Assembly: GCA_963790545.1 (NCBI GenBank)
Contig: CAWBPA010000016.1
Span: 186,001 to 250,000, forward strand
Direction: 5' to 3'
Source of the DNA: DATBJG01 sp963790545
GTDB lineage: Bacteria > Acidobacteriota > Vicinamibacteria > Vicinamibacterales > JAMQPK01
DNA: 64,000 nucleotides
In this document: positions 35,345 through 45,933 of the stretch, in pieces
How the letters are laid out: each line of letters opens with the position of its first letter
How positions within the stretch are numbered: position 1 is the first letter of the stretch
The notes under the pieces: model-generated
Database searches by the model: none
The model's input: the letters and a program-made list of their open reading frames with translations, nothing else
What the model was told of the DNA's origin: nothing
Made by a program: the position numbers and the translations under genes

Positions 35345-36559
35345 ATGAGAACAATCGCAGCGTGGTGCGCAGCCTGTGTGCTCATCCCGACGGTCGCCGT
35401 ACCTCTGTGGGCGCAGGAAACGGTTCTTCGCGCGGGAATGCTCGTTGATGGGACGGGTGGCGTGTCGCGGTCGGTGAGCGTGCTCGTGGAGGGTACGAAA
35501 ATCAAGAGCGTCGGGCCGGCCTCCGGCGCGCGGATTTCTTATGACTTGTCTCGACTCACTCTTCTGCCGGGTCTCATAGACACTCACGTCCACATCAACA
35601 CCCATTTCGGCAAGAAGGGCCGGGCGACCAGCGAAGGCGAAGCCCCGGAGGAGTCGACGCTGTACGCAGCAGAGAATGCGTACACCACCCTCCTCAACGG
35701 ATTCACCACCATCCAGAGCCTCGGTTCGCGCGTGGATCTGCCCTTGCGCGCCGCCATTTCGAGAGGGGTGCTGCCTGGGCCGCGACTTCTGACATCGATT
35801 GCTCCCGTCGACGAGACCACCGGCACTCCCGACCAAATTCGTCAATTCGTCCGCCAGATCGTCGCGGAGGGCGCCGACGTCGTGAAGATCTTTGCCTCAA
35901 AGAGCATCCGCGAAGGTGGGGGGCAAACGTTGACGCAAGCTCAAATCGACGCGGCCTGCGACGAAGCGAAGAAGCTCGGGAAGCGCACGTGGGTTCACGC
36001 TCACGCAGATTCGGCCGCGAGGGCCGCAGCGATGGCGGGCTGTTGGGCCGTCACACACGGGACTCAGGTCACCGACGAGACGTTGGCACTCATGGCCGCG
36101 CGCGGGATCTTCTTCGAGCCAAACGTCGGGCTCCTCCTGCAGAACTACATCGAGAACAAGGATCGTTACTTGGGAATCGGCAACTTCACGGAGTCTGGTT
36201 TTGCGCTGATGGAACGAGGGGTGCCTCAGAGCCTGGCGATGTTCAAGCGAGCGCGAGCGGTGAAAGGGCTCAAGCTGATCATGGGCACCGACGCCGGCGC
36301 CGGCGCGCACGGGCAGAACGCCCGCGAGATTGTCTACCGTGTTCAGGCTGGGGGTCAGCCGCCGATGGAAGCGATCGTCGGCGCGACGTCACTTGCTGCG
36401 GAGGCGCTCGGGATGAAGGACACAATCGGCGTGATCGCGCCAGGGTATGAGGCCGATCTGATTGGCGTCAACGGCGATCCACTCACTGACATTACCGCCC
36501 TTCGTCGAGTGGTGTTCATCATGAAAGGCGGCAAGGTCTTGAAGAACATCCCACCTTGA
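35345..36559 (+). CDS. Exported amidohydrolase
   Basis: The 404-residue product has a signal peptide and the amidohydrolase-superfamily metal motifs: LTLLPGLIDTHVHINTHFG (HxH), a carbamylatable Lys in GADVVKIFASKS, His in RTWVHAHADS, His in GCWAVTHGTQ and the catalytic Asp in LIMGTDAGAG. The closing GYEADLIGVNGDPL is the typical beta-sandwich end. Members with this pattern hydrolyse imidazolones, peptides or other amides; the substrate is unknown. The gene is followed by the repeat cluster at 36667. Confidence 0.9.
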   Translation: MRTIAAWCAACVLIPTVAVPLWAQETVLRAGMLVDGTGGVSRSVSVLVEGTKIKSVGPASGARISYDLSRLTLLPGLIDTHVHINTHFGKKGRATSEGEAPEESTLYAAENAYTTLLNGFTTIQSLGSRVDLPLRAAISRGVLPGPRLLTSIAPVDETTGTPDQIRQFVRQIVAEGADVVKIFASKSIREGGGQTLTQAQIDAACDEAKKLGKRTWVHAHADSAARAAAMAGCWAVTHGTQVTDETLALMAARGIFFEPNVGLLLQNYIENKDRYLGIGNFTESGFALMERGVPQSLAMFKRARAVKGLKLIMGTDAGAGAHGQNAREIVYRVQAGGQPPMEAIVGATSLAAEALGMKDTIGVIAPGYEADLIGVNGDPLTDITALRRVVFIMKGGKVLKNIPP

Positions 36560-36666
36560 ACTACGTCTTCTTCAGACCGGCAGGGGAATGGTGACCAACC
36601 CGGTGGCGCTGTGATTGGGGGAACATCTCCACCCGGGAATGGTGGAGCGATTCCACGAAGATCCGT

Positions 36667-36993
36667 TGAACCACGAAGTCACGAAGGACACAAAGAGTCC
36701 GTTCGAATCGAGTCACGAAAACGTGACGTTTCATCTTCGTGTCTTAGTGGTTCGTTTTTCGTGGTCTTGGCTTAGCACTTCAACCACGAAAAATGTGAAG
36801 CTCTCTTGAAAACGTGTTGTCCTTCTTCGTGACTTAGTGGTTCATTCTTCGTGGTCTTTGCCTAAGCAAACCGCTTCCGAGCTCGTTCAGTTTCAACCAC
36901 GACGGACACGAAGATCCGTTGGAACCACGAAGTCTCGAAGAACACAAAGAAGTGTCTTCTTCGTGTCTCGGTGGTTCGTTCTTCGTGGTCTTA
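36667..36993. repeat. Cluster of AACCACGAAG-type imperfect inverted repeats, family C
   Basis: Three successive imperfect inverted units are built from arms such as AACCACGAAGTCACGAAGG and TCTTCGTGTCTTAGTGGTTC, starting near 36668, 36781 and 36895. They fill most of the 528-bp gap between the amidohydrolase and MTH938 genes. Arms are about 20-40 bp long, degenerate and without the regular spacing of a CRISPR array. Confidence 0.75.
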
Positions 36994-37087
36994 GCTCCGA
37001 CAAAACCGCTTCACAATCTCAAATCGCTCCGGTTAAGGGCGCGGGCCCGCGCCCCGGGTGGGAGCTATAATCGGCTCGGAGGCGCCT

Positions 37088-37438
37088 ATGAAGATCGCCG
37101 AGTTCTCGTTCGGTCGAATCACAGTCGACGGCGTCACCTATGAGCACGATGTCGTTGTCGAGCAGGGAAAAATCCGGAAGCGGCAGAAAAAGCCATCCAA
37201 ACAGTTCCGTGGCGACTTCGGACATACGCCGTTGTCGACGGAAGAGAAGATCCCGTGGAAATGCCGTCGACTGGTTATCGGCACCGGGGTCTACGGCAAC
37301 ATGCCCGTCATGGATAACGTGAAGCGCGAGGCCGCCCGACACAAAATAGAGCTGGTGATCCTCCCCACCGCCGACGCCATCAAGGCGCTGCGGAAGCCAT
37401 CGAAGGACACCAACGCCATCCTGCATGTGACCTGTTGA
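37088..37438 (+). CDS. MTH938/NDUFAF3-like domain protein
   Basis: The 116-residue product is one complete domain of the MTH938 type: IAEFSFGRITVDGVTYEHDV, LVIGTGVYGNMPVMDNVKRE and ILPTADAIKALRKP. The family has a conserved pocket but no established biochemical activity in bacteria; the eukaryotic NDUFAF3 homologue aids complex I assembly. Start 37088 is chosen over 37058 because GGAGG precedes it. The FAD oxidoreductase gene follows at 37457. Confidence 0.85.
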   Translation: MKIAEFSFGRITVDGVTYEHDVVVEQGKIRKRQKKPSKQFRGDFGHTPLSTEEKIPWKCRRLVIGTGVYGNMPVMDNVKREAARHKIELVILPTADAIKALRKPSKDTNAILHVTC

Positions 37439-37456
37439 TCTCCCTACAATCCCAAC

Positions 37457-38601
37457 GTGTCTGATGTGATTGTGATTGGGGCTGGTGTGTTTGGGGCGTG
37501 GACGGCCCACCACCTTGCCGAGGCAGGAGCCACGGTGACGCTCGTCGATGCGTACGGGCCAGGGAATTCACGGTCGAGTTCGGGTGACGAATCGCGCATC
37601 CTGCGATGTGGGTATGGGCCGGACGAAATCTATTCGCGCTTCGCCCGTCGGTCACGCGAGCTGTGGTGCGAGCTCGACGCGCGGCACGACTCGGATTTAC
37701 GTCTGTGGCACCCCTGCGGCGTGCTCTGGCTGGCTCCCGATCATGACGCGTACGCGGCCGAAACTCTGGCGACACTTCAACAGGGTCACTATGCGGTTGA
37801 GGTACTCGACCGCGGCGCACTCCGCTCTCGTTATCCTCACCTTGCTGCGGACGATGTCGCTCTGGCAATGCTCGAACCCGATGGCGGTGTCGTCATGGCA
37901 AGGCGCTCGGTTCAGGCGCTTACCGCCGAACTCTCGCGTAAACGAGTCCGCGTCCGGCCGGGACGGTGCGTTGAAGCCAACAGAGCCTGGTCATGTATCG
38001 GCTCTGCGTCTGATGGATGGGACCGAGCTCGCGGGTGCTCTCTTCGTATTTGCATGTGGAGCGTGGCTCCCGGCTGTGTTTCCTGAGCTGCTCGGTCAAC
38101 GAATTCGACCAACGCGGCAGGTGGTGATGTACTTCGGCACCCCTGCAGGAGACACCCGATTCACCGCCGCACACACGCCGGCGTGGGTTGATTTCGGCTC
38201 CGGTATCTATGGAATCCCCGATCTCGAGAACCGCGGCGTCAAAGTCGGCATCGATACTCATGGCGCTCGATTCGATCCCGACACGGGCGATCGGACCATC
38301 GATCCCGGGAGCATCGACCGAGCTCGTTCCTGGCTTCAGCGTCGTTTTCCGACGCTGGCCGATGCCCCTGTCGTCGAAAGTCGTGTGTGTCAGTACCGAG
38401 AACACGTCCACGGGCGACTTTCTCATCGATCGCCATCCGGATCACGACAATGTCTGGATTGTCGGCGGCGGGTCAGGGCACGGCTTCAAACATGGACCAG
38501 CGGTCGGGGAGTACGTCACCCAGCTCGTCACGACGAACAAGACACCGGAAGCGCGCTTCTCGCTCGACAGCAAAGGGAGCGGGAGCCGCGCAGTTTACTG
38601 A
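37457..38601 (+). pseudogene. FAD-dependent oxidoreductase (sarcosine oxidase-like), frameshifted
   Basis: DAO-type oxidoreductases oxidise amino acids with FAD. From GTG 37457 the frame encodes DVIVIGAGVFGAWTAHHLAE (dinucleotide site), ATVTLVDAYGPGNSRSSSGD and RYPHLAADDVALAMLEPDGG. Near 37970 it shifts to ALRLMDGTELAGALFVFACG, and near 38390 shifts again to FLIDRHPDHDNVWIVGGGSG and HGFKHGPAVGEYV, the C-terminal FAD-contact segment typical of N-methyltryptophan or sarcosine oxidases. All parts of a normal 380-residue enzyme are present. Two single-base changes would restore it, so sequence error is as likely as pseudogenisation. Confidence 0.72.
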
Positions 38602-38606
38602 CGCTC

Positions 38607-38677
38607 GGCGGGTCTAACCACCTTCGCCAAGGCTACGGTGGTCCGCCGAAGCGTTATGCGAAGGCGGAAGACCCGCC
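38607..38677. repeat. Nested palindromic intergenic repeat, family D
   Basis: GGCGGGTCT (38607-38615) pairs perfectly with AGACCCGCC (38669-38677), with inner imperfect pairing between CCTTCGCC and GCGAAGGCGG and a hairpin around GGCTACGGTGGTCC. It lies in the 77-bp gap between the convergent oxidoreductase and amidase genes, so it may terminate both, but its form is that of a REP-like element. Confidence 0.6.
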
Positions 38678-38678
38678 T

Positions 38679-41094
38679 CTACTCATATCGGGCCGGCACC
38701 GGCCCATAAGCCGGCGGCGGCACACGTCGCTTCGATGCGGCCTCGTAAGCCGAAGCCACTTTGAGTATGCGATCTTCCGCGCCGGGCTCGGCGCGGAACA
38801 CGAGGGAGAACGGCAACCCCGGCGCGGGCAGCGCCGTGGGCGTGTCGGTATTCGTCGCGATGTACCGCCGCTTGTCCGGACCGAGCACGAATCGCGCGTC
38901 GTACACCGTCCGCACATAGCCGGCGGGAATCAGCACTTCGGTCTCACCGGCGTAAGGACCCATGCGGAGATCCCCACGCGTATCTCCCGGTGGCCCCGGC
39001 CACGGAGCCAGCCCAATCTTGCCGGGCGGCAGTGACGTGTGCAGACGGACCACGACGTCGAGACGGTTCTCCTGGATGACTTTCATCTCGACACGACGCA
39101 GGAGCTCCCGCAGCATGAGTCGCTCAGCCACGCCCTGGCGCTCGCCCGGCGGAGCAAGGATGCTGTCGACCTCCTCCCAGTTCTTCCAGCTGGCGCGCTG
39201 CTCGTCGCTCCAGAACTTGGAGCGCGCGTTGAGCGCCGCCCAGTCAACGAGTGTTTCCTTGAATCCCCGCGCGCCCCAATCGGCTGCGCGCCGCGACAGG
39301 TACTGCGCAACGTGGAAGCGGAACTGCCGCTCGGCAGCAAGTGTCTGGATCGTTCGAATGTTCAACGCCTTGGGCGTCGCGACGCGTCCCTCGGCCAGCG
39401 CCAGCATGTAGTCCACCGGCGCCATGGTGCCCGACCCCATGATCTTGCCAGGCGCAAACTGGGTTGGCCTGATCGCAGCCACGAATTCCGGAAAGACCGG
39501 CTGCCCGGCATTGTTCAATCGGTACAACAGGTCGGGAAAGAACACGGGCACGAGCTGGGCGAGCGCCTGGGTATAGCTCGTCCGCATGTTCTCGACTGAG
39601 GGATCGTCTGGCCAGAGCGGATCGGTGGACTCGACGAGCGTGGCACCCAGGCGTGTGCCAAGCACTTCCTTGATCTCTTTCGCCGCGGCGTCGACGATTG
39701 GCTCGTCCGCCTTGATGCCGGGGAACTTCAACATCGATTCCCGAATGACGCCGATGCGAACCCCCTTCAGCGCACCGGCGGTGCCCGCTGTCGAGGCGGA
39801 CGCGGCGAACGAAGTCGGCAGCACGCTCGCGCGCGGCACGGTGGTGAACACGTCGCGCGGATCGTAGTAGCCGTTCACCGGGTTTTTCAGGGCATCGAGC
39901 ACCTTCGCGGAGTCGGTGACGCTGCGGCAGTGGATGCCCGCAGCGGTCGTTGTGGATGTCGGCGCCAATGGCCCCGCCCAGAAACGACACCATGGCCTTG
40001 TGCGGCAGGATCAGCGCGACGGAGTTGTGGTTCGCCGGCCCGCGGCACGACATGCTCGTCTCTTCGCAGATGCTGCACATGACGAGATTGGTGCTCACCG
40101 AGGCGCCAGACCCGGAGCTCGATCCCAGCGATGCCGCGCGTGTCGAATCGTACGCGCTGTGCGGGTTTCCGGACCAGCTGCTGCGTTGGTACCCGAGATC
40201 GGACACCAGGACTTTCTCGGGTTCGTGCCGCCCGCCGGGATCCGCAGGGATCCCGTTGTATTCGGTATTCACCGCCTTGGCGTAGATGATGGCGCCCTTC
40301 TGGCGCAGCTCGGCGACAAGCGTGTGGTCCCTCGCGGGAAAGTCGATGTCATAGCGGGCGTCGGCCGCCGCCGTCGTCCGCATGTCCATCGTGTCGAAGG
40401 GATCTTTGAACGAGAACGGGATGCAGTACATGGGCAGCGCCGCCAGGTCTGGGGCGCGTCCGTACTGCGTGTCGAGCTCGGCGGCGCGCTCGAGGGCGTC
40501 GGGCTGCTTGCGGAACTCCTCGCAGACGGGCGGTGATCCGGCCGGCAATGGACCCGAGGACGGGTGCCGATCGCGATCGCCCTTGCATGTGACCGACCGC
40601 TCGCCTCTCAGGTTGATCGTGCCGAGCGCGTTGATCTGGCCGGAGTTTGGCGTCCCGACGGTCATGCCGTATTGCTGCTGCACGTCGGGATCGGACGAGG
40701 TGGCCTCCATGCGCCCGAACTCGATCGACGGACCGGCGTACTGCTCGAAGTCGGGCAGCAGCGTCGAGGCGGCGACGGTCTCAGTTGGAAACTTGAGGGG
40801 CGCGCCGGCGCGAACGGTGCCGGTTGGGGCCGGGATCGGCGCTCCGTCCCGCGTCACCAGCCGATCGCTGACGCCGTTGTACGCCTTCGCCCGGTCGATG
40901 TAGGCCTGCACGAGGCCACGGCACGTGATCTGTCCCTGCTGGATGGCGCGATGCACGTCGGCAATCGTGGCCTCTTCGAGGCGGAAGGATCCCAACGGCT
41001 GGGCCTCCGGCGACTGCAGCAACAGGCGGCCGATGAATACCAGGACGACGAGCAATGGAATCAGCAGCAGTGCCCATTTGATCGGTTTCGACAT
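38679..41094 (-). pseudogene. Long amidase-signature hydrolase, membrane-anchored, frameshifted
   Basis: The N-terminus at 41094 has a membrane anchor (LLLIPLLVVLVFIGRLLLQ) and the amidase fold follows: catalytic Lys in CIPFSFKDPFDT, cis-Ser region SLGSSSGSGASVSTNLV and nucleophile segment SICEETSMSCRGPANHN. The core frame ends near 39935; the rest continues in a second frame, AGIHCRSVTDSAKVLDALKN and YYDPRDVFTTVP, to ASKRRVPPPAYGPVPARYE. About 800 residues, longer than typical amidases, with a linker-rich middle. All three catalytic residues (Lys, Ser, Ser) appear present. One base error explains the break. Confidence 0.78.
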
Positions 41095-41127
41095 ACACCC
41101 TCCCGAACGCTCGTCAGGTGCGGGCAA

Positions 41128-41385
41128 TCATATATGGCTAGGCCAGTTGGCGGGTGCGAGCGCGTGCAAAAAAGGTCGCGGCGGGCTTCTCGCAGCACTC
41201 ACCTGGCTGCGAGGCACTGACGGCAGTACCTGCAGAATTCCCGGCGGGTAGTCTGCCAATGGTGCCCAGTCGTGACCCTTCAGTTCGCACAGGCACTTCT
41301 CGCGCAGCTTGAGCAGCCTTCGTTTTCCCAATGCGGCCTTCCGGTCTTCCAGTCGTTCAAACGTAATCTGTACTGGTTTCGTCAT
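41128..41385 (-). CDS. Small hypothetical protein
   Basis: AGGGA precedes ATG 41385 and the 85-residue product begins KPVQITFERLEDRKAALGKR, a basic helical segment, then CLCELKGHDWAPLADYPPG. The last third is proline- and alanine-rich and less certain. It lies 33 bp upstream of the amidase start in the same direction. Confidence 0.45.
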   Translation of the reverse strand: MTKPVQITFERLEDRKAALGKRRLLKLREKCLCELKGHDWAPLADYPPGILQVLPSVPRSQVSAARSPPRPFLHALAPANWPSHI

Positions 41386-41493
41386 GGCTGATCCCTTGCT
41401 TAGCCAGAATGGCCCCGAGAAGATAGTGCCTCGTGGATAAACAAGGCATGAACGCGTTCTTCAGGTCCGTTGCGCCTCGGACTACTCCTCGGA

Positions 41494-43673
41494 CTACTCC
41501 CCTATCCCATAAACGTGCCCCAGCGTTCGCACGATGATCAGCCCATCGGCCAGCGCCGGCGTTGCCATGATGACCTCTTTCATCTCGTTCTTCGCAATCT
41601 GCTTCAGGTCCGGTCCCGCATTCACAACGTACACCTCGCCGTCTTCACTGGCAAAGAACAGCCGGCCGTCGGCGGCGACGGGCGAGGCGGAAAACGTCCC
41701 GCCCGCGCCAACGCGACCACGAAACGCTCGCTGACCGGTGCGCGCGTCGTAGGCGGTCACGACACCGTTGTTGTTCACCGTATAGAGATGGTCGCCGTAC
41801 ACGATCGGTGTCGGGATGTACGTTCCCTCCGGTGGAGTTGCTCCAGGGAATGGTCTCGCTGGACGAGGTGCCGGCCGCAAGCGAGATGTCACCACTTCCA
41901 CCCGGACGGATCGCGTAGACAGGTCGTACCGGTGGATAACCGCCGGTGACGAACACGAGACCATGGGCGGCAACCGGCGTCGCCACCGTGACCTCCGAGT
42001 TCGGACCAAGCGTCCACAGCAGCTTTCCGGTTTCCGGGTCGTAGCCACGAATCTTCGTGCCGTTGGTGATGATCTCCTCTCGCCCGGTGGCGCTTCGAAC
42101 GATGGCCGGCGTGCCCCACGTCGAAATTTCGCCATCCCGTACCGTGTTCCAGCGCTCTTTTCCGCTGTCGAGATCCCAAGCCGCAATGTACGACCCCTTC
42201 TGCCGGTCGGCCTGAAGGATCACGCTGTTGCGGTAGATGATTGGAGAACTCGCGTGCCCCCATTGAAAGGTCGGATCGAAAAACCATCCGCTGTCGAGAG
42301 TCCCGAGATCCGCACGCCAGAGCTCGTTGCCATTCATATCCCAGGCGACGAGCAATCCCGGCAGATCCGAACGCTGCAACGACACGACGGCCGTCGGTCA
42401 CTGGGGTCGAGTTGGCCTGCGTGCCCTTGGTGTGGCGCTTCACCTTTGGCGTGCCGGTGAACGCCACCTGCTCCCACAGCACCTTGCCGGTCGTCTTGTC
42501 GAGGCAATACACCTTCCAGGTGTGTTCCGACAAATCCTCGACAGGTTTGACGTCACCGTACGGCCCCGTGCGGAACGTCGTGTCGCCAGCCTTGCTGATG
42601 GCCGTCGTGACAAAGACTCGATTGCCCCACACAATGGGGCTGGCATTGGCAATTCCCGGAATCGGCGTCTTCCACTTGATGTTCTTGCCGCTCGCCACGT
42701 CCCATTCGCTGACGACCCGCTGCCCATCGCCGTTGCCCGACGCCGCGTCGCCACGGAACGACGGCCAGTTGCGGGGCTTCGAGCTCGATACCGACGATGG
42801 TACAGATGTGGGGGCTGCAGGTTTGGGCGTGACAGGAGCGGGAGCTGGTGCAGCGGCAGCGGCCTCTGCCGGAACGCGCGTCAGCGTCATGGTCACGGGA
42901 CCCTGGACGAGACTAATGGAATCGATGACGCCTTCCTTTCCGTTGAACGTGAGGGTCGCATTTGCCTCCACAACCCGGAAGACATTTTCCGCCGTGGGCA
43001 CGAGTCGGGTGCTTGGCTGTCCAGCGGCCTGTCCGACCAGCGCTCCGTCTTGAACCGTCACCGTCAGCGCGAAGCCGCTCGAGGCGTCACGGTACGCGCC
43101 GGCAAATCGTGGCAGCGTGGCTGGATCGACGGCAAACGCACTCGACGAGTCGGCCGGTCGTGCGTCAAGCGCGGCCTTGAGGAGAGGCACAAGGGCCGCG
43201 CGCTTTTCCCGCTCGGCGCGCGCCAGCGCTGCTTCCAGGGTCCGCCGACTGAGGCTGGTGCGGGCGCTCAGGGCTGCCTCGACCAGCGTCCGGTTGTCGG
43301 TTTGCACGCCGAACATCAGAGCACCCTCTGCGCCCAGCGACCCGCTTTCGAGGAGGACTATCGCAGCGCTCGTGTGGCCGTTCGAGAGTGCCATGTCAAC
43401 CGCACGGGCACGATAGAACGTGTCCTGGGCATTGATGTCGGCACCGCGAGACACGAGCAGCCGCACCGCCTCGACGTGTCCGTTCGTCGCGGCAAAGATC
43501 AGCGCGGTGACGTTGTACCGGGCCTTCGCATTGACATCGGCGCCCTTGTCGAGCGCCGCAGCAATGCGTGCGACATCTCCAGCACGGGCAGCCTCCCAAA
43601 GGGTTTCATTGAGGTCGGCGGCGGCCGGTGCCTGTGACAAGAGCATGAGTGTGAGAAGCAACGTCGGCGTCAT
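41494..43673 (-). pseudogene. Ankyrin-DUF3471-like-PQQ propeller fusion, exported, frameshifted
   Basis: From ATG 43673 the product has a signal peptide, then ankyrin repeats (NETLWEAARAGDVARIAAAL, DKGADVNAKARYNVTALIFA, ATNGHVEAVRLLVSRGADIN), a beta domain (RFAGAYRDASSGFALTVTVQ), a Pro/Ala linker and a beta-propeller of the PQQ/BamB type (GDAASGNGDGQRVVSEWDVA, GKVLWEQVAFTG). Near 42390 and again near 41830 the frame shifts before the propeller ends GLIIVRTLGHVYGIGE. The joined protein is about 720 residues. The propeller probably binds PQQ or acts as a scaffold; which is unclear. Confidence 0.72.
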
Positions 43674-43750
43674 CTGTACTCCTGAGGCTGCACCACTTTG
43701 ATCGCCAGTATAAGGAACATCCGCAGCGGCGGGCAGTTTCACCGCGCACT

Positions 43751-45157
43751 TCAGGACTCGAGGCTTGCGTGCCGCCCCTGTCCCCGTGCCAACCCTATCG
43801 AAAGCGCCAGGACAACCAACACGATCAACCAGCCGTGACCTTCGGCCGTTGGTGAAGCCGGCGGTGGCGAGAGCGACGGCAACAGTGATTGAAGACGGCT
43901 CAGGGGACCGAGCAACAGATCCAGGAGCAGATTCTCGCCGGTGCCTCTCGGCCAGAACAGGCGCGGCCGCTGCCAAAGCACGATGGTGATAAGGACCTGT
44001 ACGGGCAGCAGGAACAGCGCGAGAACTCGTATGGACCGATGGTGAGCCGCGCGCGCGACGACGTACGCCGCAAGGGGTACGAACGGAACCAGATACCGGC
44101 CGGCCGGGCACCACCCGCCCCACCATTGATCGTGCGATGCCGACATCAGGAACAGGATCAGCGTCGGGAAGACCAGTGCCCAGGTATCGCGTCGCGTCAA
44201 CAACCAGGCGGCCGGCACAATCGCGTAAACGGGTGACCAGACAAGCAGTCCATGTTCGCGATCGACGAGCAGTCCGACGACCCCCGACCGGAACGCCGCG
44301 ATCGAAAAGGGCGCCCGCTCGAGCATCAAGGCACCACCGACATTCCCCCAGACATACCAGGTGAACGCAATCAGCAGCAGTTGTGGCAGGAGGTAAACCG
44401 CCGCAAGTGTCAGGAGCTGACGATGTGATGAATTCTTGAGCCAGAGGCGATGGGCCCACACGACGACAAAGACGAGCGCGAGTCCGTACGGCGCATATTT
44501 GCGATGTAGCCATGGCAACAGTCCCAGCACCAGCGCAAACAGGACAGCGTCGCGCCATCGCACCTCTTCGGCTCGACGGTTCGCGATCCAAAGCGCAAAT
44601 GCGGTGACGAACATCGCGGGAATTTCAGGAAATATCAGGAACGACAACGAGAGCGCAGGCGGCGCCAATGCCATTGTCAGAGCAGTCGTGAACGCAACGC
44701 GCGTCGAGGCGATACGTCGTGCAGCACCGAACACGAGGAGCGCCGACGCAGCTGACAGGGCCGCCATGACCAACCCCAGCAGCGAATAGGCAAACAGCCC
44801 CGCATCCATTCGAAACCGCTCCAATAGACCGGCTGGCACGAGGGTGGCGACACGTGTGGCTATCGCATAGGGTCCAAGCAGCAACAGGGGGAGACCAATG
44901 TCACGGACGGAATAGAGCTGGCCTCGTGGCGTTCTGCGCGCGTGACCTTCGATCGTCAGGTCTGGCCGACCAAACCGCCGAGCATCGCCGTCAGCATAGT
45001 TATTCGCCAGATCGAGATCGCGATCAGCGACAAGACTTTCGGCAACGAGCAAATAGTGTGGCTCATCGCCTGTCACCGAGTACTTGCCGTGGGTCGTGAG
45101 CCCCCACACGAAAAGGAACACGATGGCAAACAGCCATCGTCCGGGCCTGCGCGTCAC
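43751..45157 (-). CDS. Polytopic membrane protein, GT-C glycosyltransferase-like
   Basis: The 468-residue product has about ten membrane helices with the acidic motif SVTGDEPHYLLVAESLVADR in the first loop, as in GT-C enzymes that use polyprenyl-linked sugars, and DWWGGWCP-like sequence (QWWGGWCPAGRYLVPFVPLA) later. Such enzymes transfer sugars to lipids, proteins or glycans on the outer face of the membrane. The donor and acceptor cannot be assigned. The downstream barrel and glycosidase-like genes lie on the same strand with gaps of 55 bp or less. Confidence 0.78.
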   Translation of the reverse strand: MTRRPGRWLFAIVFLFVWGLTTHGKYSVTGDEPHYLLVAESLVADRDLDLANNYADGDARRFGRPDLTIEGHARRTPRGQLYSVRDIGLPLLLLGPYAIATRVATLVPAGLLERFRMDAGLFAYSLLGLVMAALSAASALLVFGAARRIASTRVAFTTALTMALAPPALSLSFLIFPEIPAMFVTAFALWIANRRAEEVRWRDAVLFALVLGLLPWLHRKYAPYGLALVFVVVWAHRLWLKNSSHRQLLTLAAVYLLPQLLLIAFTWYVWGNVGGALMLERAPFSIAAFRSGVVGLLVDREHGLLVWSPVYAIVPAAWLLTRRDTWALVFPTLILFLMSASHDQWWGGWCPAGRYLVPFVPLAAYVVARAAHHRSIRVLALFLLPVQVLITIVLWQRPRLFWPRGTGENLLLDLLLGPLSRLQSLLPSLSPPPASPTAEGHGWLIVLVVLALSIGLARGQGRHASLES

Positions 45158-45212
45158 TCAGAAATCTTACTACCCGGCGAAAAGGCGGGCGCAGTCAAAT
45201 CGTGCGGTCTGT

Positions 45213-45920
45213 TCAGGAAATCCGGAAGCCGAAGTTCGCGAAAATGTACGGGACCAGCATTCGCTTGCGGGCAAATGCGTGCCGCACTTCATCGCCGATG
45301 GGGACTTCGTAATCGTCGAAGTGAAACCCCATGATGTTGAACCGCACGCCGAGCTCGAAGAGAAAGACGGAGGGCCGTTGTACGGCGCTCACCTCGATGA
45401 ACGGATACAAGGCGCCGTCTGACTTCGTGCCGACGAACGGCACGCCCGCGTTTCTCTGTGGATAGGTATGCCGGTACCGCACGGTTCCATCGCGGTTGGA
45501 CTCGAGCTCCGTCACATCGAAGTTAAGCGACGGCATGCCCCATTCGAGGCCACCGCCTATTTTCAGCGCCGCGACTTTCAAATCAGGGCCGCCGAACAGG
45601 CTGGCGCTGAACATGTGACCCGCATTGTCGTACCCGAGCGCGTCCTTCCGGTAGCCAACCGAAAATCCCGCCGTGTGCCCGAAATAGTGCTCGATCGCGA
45701 CACTCACGCTCGTCAGGTTGTAGTTGACGCCAAAAAGGTCCGGGCTCCAGTTTGCCAGAATGGGCTTGTTGTCGAGGTCGCCCTGCCAGTGTGCGACGCC
45801 TGCCTTGATGTAGGTGCCCTCTTTCGCGCCGCCGTCCGAGTACACTTCTACCGGCTGCGCCGCAAGAACTGCAGGCCAGAGCAGAGAGAAGCTCAGCGCC
45901 AGACCGCGTGTGACATTCAT
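45213..45920 (-). CDS. Outer-membrane beta-barrel protein
   Basis: After a signal peptide (SFSLLWPAVLAAQP) the sequence alternates hydrophobic and polar residues in short strands (GTYIKAGVAHWQGDLD, HTAGFSVGYRKDALGY, FLFELGVRFNIMGFHFDDYE) and ends with the aromatic FANFGFRIS, typical of outer-membrane barrels. About 235 residues suggest 8 to 10 strands. Its gene starts 13 bp after the glycosidase-like lipoprotein gene, so they are probably co-transcribed and act together. Confidence 0.78.
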   Translation of the reverse strand: MNVTRGLALSFSLLWPAVLAAQPVEVYSDGGAKEGTYIKAGVAHWQGDLDNKPILANWSPDLFGVNYNLTSVSVAIEHYFGHTAGFSVGYRKDALGYDNAGHMFSASLFGGPDLKVAALKIGGGLEWGMPSLNFDVTELESNRDGTVRYRHTYPQRNAGVPFVGTKSDGALYPFIEVSAVQRPSVFLFELGVRFNIMGFHFDDYEVPIGDEVRHAFARKRMLVPYIFANFGFRIS

Positions 45921-45933
45921 GTGACCAATCCCC

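Noticed and set aside
36667..36993. CRISPR array in the repeated gap
   Set aside because: Units are imperfect inverted repeats of variable length without constant direct repeats or spacers, and no cas gene is present.
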